Shown here: piece by piece, positions 16,628 to 24,039 of the stretch
Layout: each line of letters starts with the position of its first letter
How positions within the stretch are numbered: the first letter of the stretch is position 1
From: Clostridia bacterium
GTDB lineage: Bacteria > Bacillota > Clostridia > Oscillospirales > QAMX01
Direction of reading: 5' to 3'
NCBI GenBank assembly: GCA_017441705.1
Contig: JAFRWU010000040.1
Coordinates: 1-41,800, forward strand
Length of the DNA stretch: 41,800 nt
Position numbers and translations under genes: made by a program
The notes under the pieces: model-generated
What the model was told of the DNA's origin: nothing
The model's input: only the letters and a program-made list of their open reading frames with translations
Database searches by the model: none

Positions 16628-17446
16628 TCACAGGATCTTTTTCAGGTTGTCGACCGCGGCCCTGACGGCGGAAAGCCCGGGCTGTTCCGGAAAGCTTCCC
16701 TCGTCGTACCGGTCGACGCAGAAGGCGATATGCCCGCCGAGGACCGGATTGATCACGCGGGAAAGAAGCCCCGCCCTTCCGCCCGCATGATAGGCGACCG
16801 GCGTTTCAACCTCTCTTTTCAAGGCGAGCATCGCGCGGAAGCTTTCGATCAGGTCGTCCTCGTCTTCCGCCACGGTCACGATCTTGATGATATCGGGCTT
16901 GCGTTTTTCGAGAAAGAGGGCGAGCTCCACCACCTCGCCGGCGTTCATCCTCACGCCGGGATGGCAGGAAAGCAGGACCTCCGACCCGAGAGAATGCACT
17001 TCTTCGATCAGCGCGCACTGCTTCATCACGATCTTTTCGTCGGTCACGACCTCTTTGGGCTCCCGCGCGGCGAAGGAATACCCTTTTTCTCCGAAATATC
17101 CGCTTTTCGATCCGGGATCGAAGGTGTACCCCTGCATATCGATCCCCGCCGCGCCGGCTCTTACGGCGCGGAGAAGGCTTTCGACGCGCTCTTCCTCGGA
17201 AAAGCCGGCGTCGCCCCCTTCGTAAGCATTGTTGTAATTCAGGGCAAGCACGGGGAGCTTCGCCGATCCGATGATCTTTTCCAGGCTCTCCCGGTCGGCG
17301 GAGCGAAGGCAGGAAAGATGCAGATCGACCATCGTCGCGCCGTCGTACCGGCAGTTCCGGATGGCGGCGATCGCCGCGGGGACGCTCTTTTCCTTGATCA
17401 CGCCGGCGAGCGCCGGGGACGGGAGACGCGATATCCTCTGTTTCAT
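16628..17446 (-). CDS. Type I 3-dehydroquinate dehydratase-like protein
   Basis: 272-residue (beta/alpha)8 protein of the AroD type I dehydroquinase family. The Schiff-base lysine is Lys188 (PDIIKIVTV), the general-base histidine is His162 (LLSCHPG), and an Arg follows in AGGRAGLLSR (224/230). A late SFPEQPGLSAVRA corresponds to the family SxPGQ loop. The usual substrate carboxylate region EWRxD reads DLHLS (41-45), so Glu becomes Asp and the Arg becomes His. The chemistry is therefore probably kept (imine-based dehydration or lyase) with a different substrate. Its neighbours are a glycyl radical enzyme and oxidoreductases rather than the aro operon at 8340-11515. GGAGGG precedes the ATG. Confidence 0.82.
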   Translation of the reverse strand: MKQRISRLPSPALAGVIKEKSVPAAIAAIRNCRYDGATMVDLHLSCLRSADRESLEKIIGSAKLPVLALNYNNAYEGGDAGFSEEERVESLLRAVRAGAAGIDMQGYTFDPGSKSGYFGEKGYSFAAREPKEVVTDEKIVMKQCALIEEVHSLGSEVLLSCHPGVRMNAGEVVELALFLEKRKPDIIKIVTVAEDEDDLIESFRAMLALKREVETPVAYHAGGRAGLLSRVINPVLGGHIAFCVDRYDEGSFPEQPGLSAVRAAVDNLKKIL

Positions 17447-17495
17447 AAACCCTCCATCTCTTCAGGCTCTGCCGGGATCTCCTCCGGAGGCCCGT

Positions 17496-19745
17496 TCAGT
17501 CGTAAAAATTCCGGGAAAGGACTTCCTTCTGCCATTCCGGCGAAAGGCTCGTGAACCTTGCGGAAAAGCCGCAGACACGGATAATCAGATCCCTGTGCTC
17601 TTCGGGATGGATCTGTGCGTCCAGCAGTTCTTCCTTCGTGACGCAGTTGAGCTGCAGCGATCCCAGCGCCGTTCCGGCGGCGGCGCGCAGGAAGGTCTCG
17701 CAGACGTCCGGGGTGATCCGGTCGGAGGGAAGGATGATGTTGACCACCGTATTGCCCGCGAGCTCGCTTCCGTCGAGGGCGGCAAGACTGTTGATCACGC
17801 TGGTGACGCTCGGGATCCGGTGCAGTCTGGAAGGCGTGAGTCCCTGCGAGATATAGTCGCCGTTATGTCTGCCGTCGGGCGTGGCCAGCGTCTTTTCCGC
17901 CCAGAAACGGATCTCGGTATAGGTCAGATGTCCCAGATTGATCCGCCCGCCCGGCCAAAGGGCGGAAAGCTCGCCCGCGAGAAGCCAGAGATCGTGATTG
18001 AACCGCTTTGCAAGAGCGCAGGATTCTTCGCTTTCGTCTCCCCATACATGGCAGCGCAGGGCGTCCCGGCGCATGGTCTCGGCGCCGCGCCAGTCGTTCC
18101 TGACCGCGGCGAGAAGCTCTTTCATCGTGACAAGGCGTCTGTCGAAAACGAGCGATTTGATGGCCAGAAGCGAATCGACGATGTTGGGAAAGCCGACGCA
18201 GAGATAGGTCTCGTCATGATACCTGCAGCCTCCGGCCGTCAGATCCTTCCGGTTTTCGAGACAGCCGGTCATGGAAGCGGAGGTAAGGGGCAGCGGATCG
18301 ACCTCCGGCCAGACCGGCTTGCCCAGGAGAGTCATACGGTTCCTCTCCCGGAAAAGGCGGCGGCAGTTTTCCAGGGTGATCCGGTAAACCTCCTCGAAAT
18401 CCTCCGCGCCGTCCAGCGGCAGGAAGGAAACGCCGCATTCCTCCATCTTGTCCTTCCGGTCGTGGACGGAGAATTCAAAGGCTTTGAGCAGGTTCACGTA
18501 ATTGCCGTGATCCTCCATGATATCGCCGTTCGTCATCATTCCCCAGCAGCCCGTGACGATATAATCGCGCGCATCCTCCGGGGAACGGCCGGCGCGGATC
18601 AGGGCGGGGATCGACGTGTCGTCGTTCTGATACAGGATCACGGAGGTCCCGCGGATCACGTCGCGGTCCGCCTCGTCGAGGTATTCCTTGGGGGAAGCGG
18701 CGCCGTAGCGCACCTTGATCTTCGGGAAAATGATCTTCTCCTCCCGCGTGGCCCGCAGGAACATCGCGGTCAGTTCGTTCCAGACCGGATTCCCTTCCCG
18801 GTCGCAGCCTCCCAGCGTATAGGTGTTTTCCAGCTCATGGTCGGCATAGCCCACCATCTTCATATCGTGGTCGTAATGGAGATCCCACGTGAGAAGAAAA
18901 GCTTTGATCAGGTCGTACGCTTCTTCTTTTGTGAGGCGTCCCTCCGCGAGATCCTTCTCATAAAAGGGCAGAAGGTCGAGATCGGGACGTCCGAAGCTGT
19001 TGTAGCCGACGCCTTCCAGAGCGCCGCACGCCGTCCGGATGAAGGCCAGGAGATTCAGCGCCTCATAAAAAGTCCTCGGCGCGTTCCACGGCGTATGGGC
19101 CGCGGAATCCCGGATCATTTCCAGGCGTCTTTTCAGCGCGGGATCGCCGGCGGACGCCAGTCTTTCTTCCGCTTTGCGGGAAAACTTTTCCGCGATCCTT
19201 CCGAGGCAGAGAAGCCCTTCGCACGCAGTTTCCAGAAAATCACGCTCTTCCCCGGTCTCCGCACGGGCAAGTTCGCTCCGCGCCTTTTCATAAAGGCCCT
19301 TCAGGCCCGACGCAAAGAGCGGTCTGCAGCAGAAATAGAAATGCTGTCTCGTGTCGGCATAGGGGCCGCAAATGAGATAGAGGAGCTCTCTTCCCTGCTT
19401 TTCGCGCAGGCGGAAAAGACCGGGATCCCGGTCGGCGAAGAGATGCACGCTCCGTTCGTAGTTCCAGCCGCCCGCATGGGTCTTTCCCCGGAAATTGCCG
19501 GCGCCGTCGCAGTGAGCGCTCATCGTGCCGAGCTCGTGATAGAAGGGCGACGAGTCGAAGAGGACCGGCTCGCACTCTTCCGCGATCATCCTGTACTGAA
19601 GCGCTTTGCGCCGGTAGCCGTTCATGGAAGGATCGCACGCTCTGTCAAGCTTTTCGTAGAGCTTTTCCCGGAACTCGGCGGCCATGTCGTCGACTCTGTT
19701 CCAGTAAAAGTCTCTGATCTCCTCCCGAAAGGCGGCAAAATCCAT
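17496..19745 (-). CDS. Glycyl radical enzyme, pyruvate-formate-lyase superfamily, unusual active site
   Basis: 749-residue oxygen-sensitive enzyme. The C-terminal glycyl radical motif is RVCGFSARF, with Gly726 as radical site. The thiyl-radical cysteine is Cys400 in VTGCWGMM. Eliminating enzymes such as choline lyase or glycerol dehydratase read GCVEP, with a Glu two residues after the Cys; here that position is Gly402. Pyruvate formate lyase has paired cysteines, also absent. The substrate is therefore not predictable from known families. The length is normal (about 750-850). No radical-SAM activating enzyme lies beside it or elsewhere in the window. It is second in a six-gene operon, 21 bases after the YoaP-like gene and followed by a dehydroquinase-like gene. 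Confidence 0.9.
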   Translation of the reverse strand: MDFAAFREEIRDFYWNRVDDMAAEFREKLYEKLDRACDPSMNGYRRKALQYRMIAEECEPVLFDSSPFYHELGTMSAHCDGAGNFRGKTHAGGWNYERSVHLFADRDPGLFRLREKQGRELLYLICGPYADTRQHFYFCCRPLFASGLKGLYEKARSELARAETGEERDFLETACEGLLCLGRIAEKFSRKAEERLASAGDPALKRRLEMIRDSAAHTPWNAPRTFYEALNLLAFIRTACGALEGVGYNSFGRPDLDLLPFYEKDLAEGRLTKEEAYDLIKAFLLTWDLHYDHDMKMVGYADHELENTYTLGGCDREGNPVWNELTAMFLRATREEKIIFPKIKVRYGAASPKEYLDEADRDVIRGTSVILYQNDDTSIPALIRAGRSPEDARDYIVTGCWGMMTNGDIMEDHGNYVNLLKAFEFSVHDRKDKMEECGVSFLPLDGAEDFEEVYRITLENCRRLFRERNRMTLLGKPVWPEVDPLPLTSASMTGCLENRKDLTAGGCRYHDETYLCVGFPNIVDSLLAIKSLVFDRRLVTMKELLAAVRNDWRGAETMRRDALRCHVWGDESEESCALAKRFNHDLWLLAGELSALWPGGRINLGHLTYTEIRFWAEKTLATPDGRHNGDYISQGLTPSRLHRIPSVTSVINSLAALDGSELAGNTVVNIILPSDRITPDVCETFLRAAAGTALGSLQLNCVTKEELLDAQIHPEEHRDLIIRVCGFSARFTSLSPEWQKEVLSRNFYD

Positions 19746-19766
19746 CGTATCGCCCTCCTTCCCGGT

Positions 19767-20513
19767 TCACCGGGCTGCAAGCTTCAGGAATTTCGCGGCG
19801 TTCATCTGCTCGTTGGTCAGATACTCTCCGTCAAAAAAGAGCGCGTAGGTGGTGACCGGCGTCGGCGCGGAACGCGCCTCGTCTCTGCTCTTCAGCCGGA
19901 TCGCCCGGAAGGGGATCCCGTTTTCCTTCGCCGTCTCTTCCACGATCGGAACGTATTTCGCGTTGAAGGGGCACTGGTCGGTATAGAACAGCACATACCC
20001 CTTTTCCCCGACATGCGGGTCTTTGGCATGCGGCAGGAAACGGGGCGGCCGGGCGTCGGGTGTGAAGGGCAGATACCAGAGCTCTATCCCGTTCGACGCA
20101 GCGTCCGCAACACGGAAGCCCTTGTGGGAAAGATACTTCGGATCGGAAAGGAAGGGCTTCTTTTTCGCGGAGGACAGGATGCAGAGCCCTTTTCTGCCCT
20201 TTTCGCGGCTGTCTTCGATACAGGCCGCAAGCAGGTCGTTCGAGTACCCGTGCCCCTTGAGGGAGCCGGAGACCCAGAGGCAGTCGATATAGGTATATCC
20301 CGGCGCGTCGACGGGGTTCCATGCGTTTTCAGCCGGGAGATACTCGATGAAGCATTTCCCGCGCTCCGTGCTTTTCAAAAAGACCAGCCCATCGTCGAAC
20401 CGGTCGGCAAGCCAGGCCTTCTTGGACGATACCTGTACGTCGTTGTCGTTCGCGATCGCGCAGCAGATATGCTCCTTCCGGAGATTTTCCTTCGTAACGC
20501 GGATGTATTCCAT
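19767..20513 (-). CDS. GNAT plus YoaP-like domain protein
   Basis: 248-residue two-domain protein. Residues 1-140 form a GNAT-type acetyltransferase fold, with LWVSGSLKGHGYSNDLL as the acetyl-CoA loop. The C-terminal part (about 150-248) resembles the YoaP-like domain, with a TDQCPFNAKYV segment in a thioredoxin-like position and a PVTTYALFFDGEYLTNEQM strand. The start at 20513 follows AGAGGGG; a TTG 18 bases upstream is less likely. First gene of the glycyl-radical-enzyme operon, right behind the promoter. The substrate is unknown. Why it leads this operon is unclear. Confidence 0.82.
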   Translation of the reverse strand: MEYIRVTKENLRKEHICCAIANDNDVQVSSKKAWLADRFDDGLVFLKSTERGKCFIEYLPAENAWNPVDAPGYTYIDCLWVSGSLKGHGYSNDLLAACIEDSREKGRKGLCILSSAKKKPFLSDPKYLSHKGFRVADAASNGIELWYLPFTPDARPPRFLPHAKDPHVGEKGYVLFYTDQCPFNAKYVPIVEETAKENGIPFRAIRLKSRDEARSAPTPVTTYALFFDGEYLTNEQMNAAKFLKLAAR

Positions 20514-20554
20514 CGCTGTCCCCCTCTTCAAAAGCCGTTCCGGCCTTCCCTGTC

Positions 20555-20583
20555 ATTATAGTCAAATCGCCGCCAGATTGCAA
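20555..20583 (-). promoter_or_regulatory. Promoter of the glycyl-radical-enzyme operon
   Basis: On the - strand TTGCAA (20578-20583), a 17-nt spacer and perfect TATAAT (20555-20560) lie 42 bases before the YoaP-like gene. It is divergent from the promoter at 20641-20669. Confidence 0.8.
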
Positions 20584-20640
20584 GTTTTCTCCTCCGGAAA
20601 AGACGCCGGCCGCGGCGATCCGTCATTCTGTCGCCCGCCC

Positions 20641-20669
20641 TTGTCATTCCCGGAAAAATAGAATATAAT
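20641..20669 (+). promoter_or_regulatory. Promoter of the YcaQ-like gene
   Basis: TTGTCA (20641-20646), a 17-nt spacer and TATAAT (20664-20669), 46 bases before the start codon. Confidence 0.8.
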
Positions 20670-20714
20670 AAAGAGTATAATTAGGAAAAAACGAAAGAGA
20701 AAGCGGGGGCGGGT

Positions 20715-21917
20715 ATGACGATCGAAGAGGTCCGACGGTTCCTGCTCCGGAAGCAAGGGCTTCTCGGCGACCGCCGGTTTGCGGGAAAAGAAGGCGTCCT
20801 CGCCTACGTCAGGCAGGCCGGCTGCATTCAATACGATCCGGTGGACGTCTGCGGCAAAAACGCCGAGCTGACCCTGCTGGCGCGGGTCGGAGGCTTCCGG
20901 AAGAAGACGCTCCGGGATCTTCTCTATAAAGACCGCAGTCTCATCGATTACCCGGACAAGGAGCTTTCGATCTTCCCGGTCGAGGACTGGCCGTATTTTG
21001 AGGAATACCGGAAAAAGAGCTTTCTGCACGGGCGGCAGTTCGACGGGCTTGCGGAGCTGGAAGACCGGACGGCCGAATACATCCGGAAGCACGGGCCGGT
21101 CAGCGCCGACACGCTCCCCGTCGAAGGCGAGATCTTCTGGCACTCGGCCGTGCACTGGAGCGGAAACTGGCACAAGAATTCCAGGGCGGCGCGTTCGGTC
21201 CTGGAACAGATGTATACCGACGGTCGGCTCGTGATCCATCACAAGGAAGGCTCCCGCAAATTCTATGATCTTGCGGCAAAGCGGCTTCCCGAAAGCATTC
21301 TCACGGCTCCGGACCCCTGTCCGGACAGGATGGAGCATATCAAATGGCGCATCCTCCGGCGGATCGGCGCGGTCGGCATGCTCCCGGACCGCCGTTCCGA
21401 CGCCTTTCTCGGGATCCCCATGACGACCGATGAGCGAGAGCGCGCGTTTTCCGATCTGGAAAGAGAAAAAAGGATCATCCCCGTCGGGGTCGAGGGGCTG
21501 AAAAGCCCGCTCTATGCCCTTGCGGACGATCAGGCGCTGATCGGCGAGATCCTGAAGGACGGCGCGGCGTTCCGGCCCCGGTGCGAGTTTCTCGCCCCGC
21601 TCGATCCCTTTTTGTGGGACCGGAAGCTTATCGAGGCGCTCTTCGAATTCCGGTATTCCTGGGAAATCTACACGCCCGCCGACAAGCGCCGGTACGGATA
21701 CTACGTCCTCCCCATCCTCTGGGGAGAGCGGTTCGTCGGGCGGATCGAAGCGGCCGCGGACCGCAGGGAGCATGTCCTTCGCGTCAAAAACATCTGGTAC
21801 GAAGACGGGATCCGGGTGACGAAACGGATGCAGAGCGCCGTCGAAGGCGCCGTCGGGCGGCTCGCCCGGTTCAACGAATGCACGCCGGATACGGCGGAAC
21901 AAAGGATCCATCCGTAA
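20715..21917 (+). CDS. YcaQ/AlkZ-type winged-helix DNA glycosylase
   Basis: 400-residue HTH_42 (DUF1006) family protein. Relatives unhook interstrand crosslinks or remove bulky alkylated bases. The catalytic QxD-type motif of YcaQ is visible as Q39-Y40-D41 in GCIQYDPVD; AlkZ of Streptomyces has QxQ at this place, so this one sides with YcaQ. Repeated winged-helix segments follow, and the C-terminal beta part contains LAPLDPFLWDR and YGYYVLPILWGERFVGRIE, both typical. Single-gene unit with its own promoter and terminator, divergent from the glycyl radical operon. Probably protects against alkylating or crosslinking natural products. Confidence 0.87.
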   Translation: MTIEEVRRFLLRKQGLLGDRRFAGKEGVLAYVRQAGCIQYDPVDVCGKNAELTLLARVGGFRKKTLRDLLYKDRSLIDYPDKELSIFPVEDWPYFEEYRKKSFLHGRQFDGLAELEDRTAEYIRKHGPVSADTLPVEGEIFWHSAVHWSGNWHKNSRAARSVLEQMYTDGRLVIHHKEGSRKFYDLAAKRLPESILTAPDPCPDRMEHIKWRILRRIGAVGMLPDRRSDAFLGIPMTTDERERAFSDLEREKRIIPVGVEGLKSPLYALADDQALIGEILKDGAAFRPRCEFLAPLDPFLWDRKLIEALFEFRYSWEIYTPADKRRYGYYVLPILWGERFVGRIEAAADRREHVLRVKNIWYEDGIRVTKRMQSAVEGAVGRLARFNECTPDTAEQRIHP

Positions 21918-21964
21918 ACAGCAGCCTCCGCGGCCGGGCCGCGGAGGCTGCTGTTTTTCTTTTC
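21917..21964. terminator. Terminator between YcaQ-like and DUF1295 genes
   Basis: An almost 18-bp perfect GC-rich stem (CAGCAGCCTCCGCGGC arm, 2-3-nt loop) overlaps the YcaQ-like stop codon and is followed by TTTTTCTTTT. It is strong for the + strand gene and may also stop the convergent - strand transcript. Confidence 0.93.
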
Positions 21965-22940
21965 AGACCGGTTTGATCTCTTCGTCCCTGCCGGGATCGA
22001 ATTTCCGGAGGGGCAGGTATTTGTAAACCCTGTCGATATAGCCGGCGTACGCCGGGTATTTCCCGGAGGAGATCCTTTCTCCCAGGGCCGAGCTTCCCAT
22101 GAAAAGCAGGATCAGAAGGAGCGGTCCCGCCATCGTCCAGTGGAATACGCTGAGGCTCGTCACGCCGGCTCCGACGGCAAAGAAATAGAGCGAAAACCAC
22201 ATCCCCTGCTCCCCGAGATAGTTCGGATGCCGCATATACCCCCAGGGGCCGCGTGTGTTGAAGCCGAGATCATAAGGCCGCGGCAGCTCCGTAAGGGTCT
22301 TCCCTTCCGCAAGGAGCCGCTTTTTCGTCCGGTGAAAACGCCACTGCACCTCGTCCGCCGCGGTTTCCAGCACAAGGAAGAGAAGCGCGGCGACCGTCGC
22401 AGCGGCGTCCCACGCGCCGAAGGGCACGGCCGACTCCATCGAAGCCAGCGCGGGCAGGATAATCGCCAGAACGAGCAGATTCTGATAGACGCTGATGAAG
22501 AAGAGGTCGAAAAGCACCCAGGCGAATCTCCTCCGGAAAAACCGGCTGCCGCGGACGACCGACCAGCGGTAATCCTCCTCCCCTTCCCAGAATTTCAGGC
22601 GGTAAGCGCCTTTTCGCGCGAAATTGACCGTCAGACGGATCCCCCAGGCCGTCACGATCAGGGCGTAAACGACCAGGCGGAGCTTCATTCCTCCCCGCGC
22701 GGCGACGATCCAGGTATAGACGATGGGCAGAAGGCTCCAAAGCTTGTCCATCTGGGAAAAATTCCGGGTCGCCTCCCCGACGAAAAAGCAGAAGGCGGCG
22801 CTGCATCCGCAGACGGCGAGAAGGATCAGGAGCGTCTCCTTCTCAAGCTCCGTCAACGCGCGGCCGCCGGCCGTGAGAGCCGCCGCCAAAAGTGCGAGTA
22901 CGATTAGCGCCGATACGGCCGTTCCGATGATCCTGCGCAT
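21963..22940 (-). CDS. DUF1295 membrane protein (steroid 5-alpha-reductase-like)
   Basis: 325-residue integral membrane protein with about seven hydrophobic segments. The C-terminal GPWGYMRHPNYLGEQGMW is the signature shared by DUF1295, sterol reductases and isoprenylcysteine methyltransferases; in sterol reductases it binds NADPH. The SQMDKLWSLLPIVYTW segment near residue 65 is also typical of DUF1295. The start has GGAGAGGG upstream. It is 90 bases after the beta-propeller gene and may belong to that transcript. A role in lipid or isoprenoid reduction is inferred from the family only. Confidence 0.85.
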   Translation of the reverse strand: MRRIIGTAVSALIVLALLAAALTAGGRALTELEKETLLILLAVCGCSAAFCFFVGEATRNFSQMDKLWSLLPIVYTWIVAARGGMKLRLVVYALIVTAWGIRLTVNFARKGAYRLKFWEGEEDYRWSVVRGSRFFRRRFAWVLFDLFFISVYQNLLVLAIILPALASMESAVPFGAWDAAATVAALLFLVLETAADEVQWRFHRTKKRLLAEGKTLTELPRPYDLGFNTRGPWGYMRHPNYLGEQGMWFSLYFFAVGAGVTSLSVFHWTMAGPLLLILLFMGSSALGERISSGKYPAYAGYIDRVYKYLPLRKFDPGRDEEIKPV

Positions 22941-23030
22941 GGATCCACCCTCTCCGTTCCCATATTTCTCCCGTCTCCGCCGCGTCAGGCGCGCCGAAAG
23001 GCGGGGCTTCGTTTTTCATCCTTCCGCCGG

Positions 23031-24014
23031 TCAAGCGAAAAAGGCGGCGAGGAACTCGTCCAGCGGGCCGTCGTATTCCGCCTCGCACAGAAAAGAATAG
23101 GTCATCTGATCGCCGTTGGCATAGAAGATACGCGTTTTTCCCCGGTCTTCGCACAGATCCAGATCGCTGCAATTGATATTCAGGCCGGTTTCCAGAAGCT
23201 CCCGTTCTCCGGGCGAGAGCGTGCAGCCGGGCTTCACTTTTCTGTCGTCGTCTCCGAACATCATGATCGGGTTGTGGAAGCCGACCTCCCAGGCGTCGAA
23301 GTCCTTCGTACGGTAGATATAGGGAGCGTAGCGTGCGCAGGGCAGCCTTTCCAGGCAGATCATGTAATACCAGCCGTTCGCCCAGCGCAGCGCGGGACAG
23401 GCGTTGTAGCGTTCAGGGGTATAGGCGCACGCATCCGGCATCAATTCCCATTGCATAAGATCGTCGGAGCGGGCGAAAAAGCAGGTGAACGGGTCCCCGA
23501 TGGCGGGATCCTCCCGGCCGGGGCAGGCGCTCATTTCGATCGCCATCACGTAACCGCTGTCGCCGCGGCAGACCGACGTGTTCCACAGCCGCCTTTCCGG
23601 GACCGTGAGAGCGTCCCTGCTCTTCCATTCGGTCAGATCCTTCGTAAAAAACATCCGGATCTGATGACCGCCGCGGGGATCGTGCCATTCCGCGGCGTTT
23701 TCCGACTGATACATCGTAAGCGGCCTGTCGTCAAACCGGGACGACGCAAAGACGTAAAGGGTATCTCCTTCGGCATAAGCGGACGCAAAATAATAATCGG
23801 CGCCGAAGGGAGCGCACACGCGGCCGGTCGCCTCGTGCCGCACGCGGATATACTGTCTGGAACAGATCTCGTCCGGCGCCATGCTTTCCACGAGCCAGAG
23901 TTCCCCGTTCCACAGAACGGGCGTCTGCTCCATCCCCGGCCCGATCGCGCCGAGCTTGCGGATCACGGGCGCTCTGCCGGTTTTCTGTCCGATGGCATAT
24001 AAGAATTCCTTCAA
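23031..24014 (-). CDS. Five-bladed beta-propeller, glycosidase-like
   Basis: 327-residue protein resembling the beta-propeller folds of GH32/43/68-type enzymes. Markers are repeated short W/F-rich strands such as LYVFASSRFDD, MFFTKDLTEWKS, CFFARSDDLMQWE and YIYRTKDFDAWEV, the last three having the bait 'x-T/S-x-D-L/F-x-x-W' found in such propellers. No signal peptide. No in-frame ATG exists near the start; TTG at 24014 is chosen because GGAGG lies 9 bases upstream and the preceding gene ends at 24040. A catalytic triad cannot be assigned. It is co-transcribed with the TIM-barrel glycosidase-like gene upstream, and the two probably act on one imported glycan. Confidence 0.72.
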   Translation of the reverse strand: MKEFLYAIGQKTGRAPVIRKLGAIGPGMEQTPVLWNGELWLVESMAPDEICSRQYIRVRHEATGRVCAPFGADYYFASAYAEGDTLYVFASSRFDDRPLTMYQSENAAEWHDPRGGHQIRMFFTKDLTEWKSRDALTVPERRLWNTSVCRGDSGYVMAIEMSACPGREDPAIGDPFTCFFARSDDLMQWELMPDACAYTPERYNACPALRWANGWYYMICLERLPCARYAPYIYRTKDFDAWEVGFHNPIMMFGDDDRKVKPGCTLSPGERELLETGLNINCSDLDLCEDRGKTRIFYANGDQMTYSFLCEAEYDGPLDEFLAAFFA

Positions 24015-24039
24015 GCTGCAATACCTCCGGTCTTTTTCT

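Noticed and set aside
13632..16790. A 1052-codon + strand open frame
   Set aside because: Antisense to three well-recognised dehydrogenase-family genes; GC-rich codon bias keeps it open.
17271..20561. A 1096-codon + strand open frame
   Set aside because: It is the shadow of the glycyl radical enzyme, YoaP-like and dehydroquinase-like genes on the - strand: arginine- and proline-rich, without domains, and with no ribosome site.
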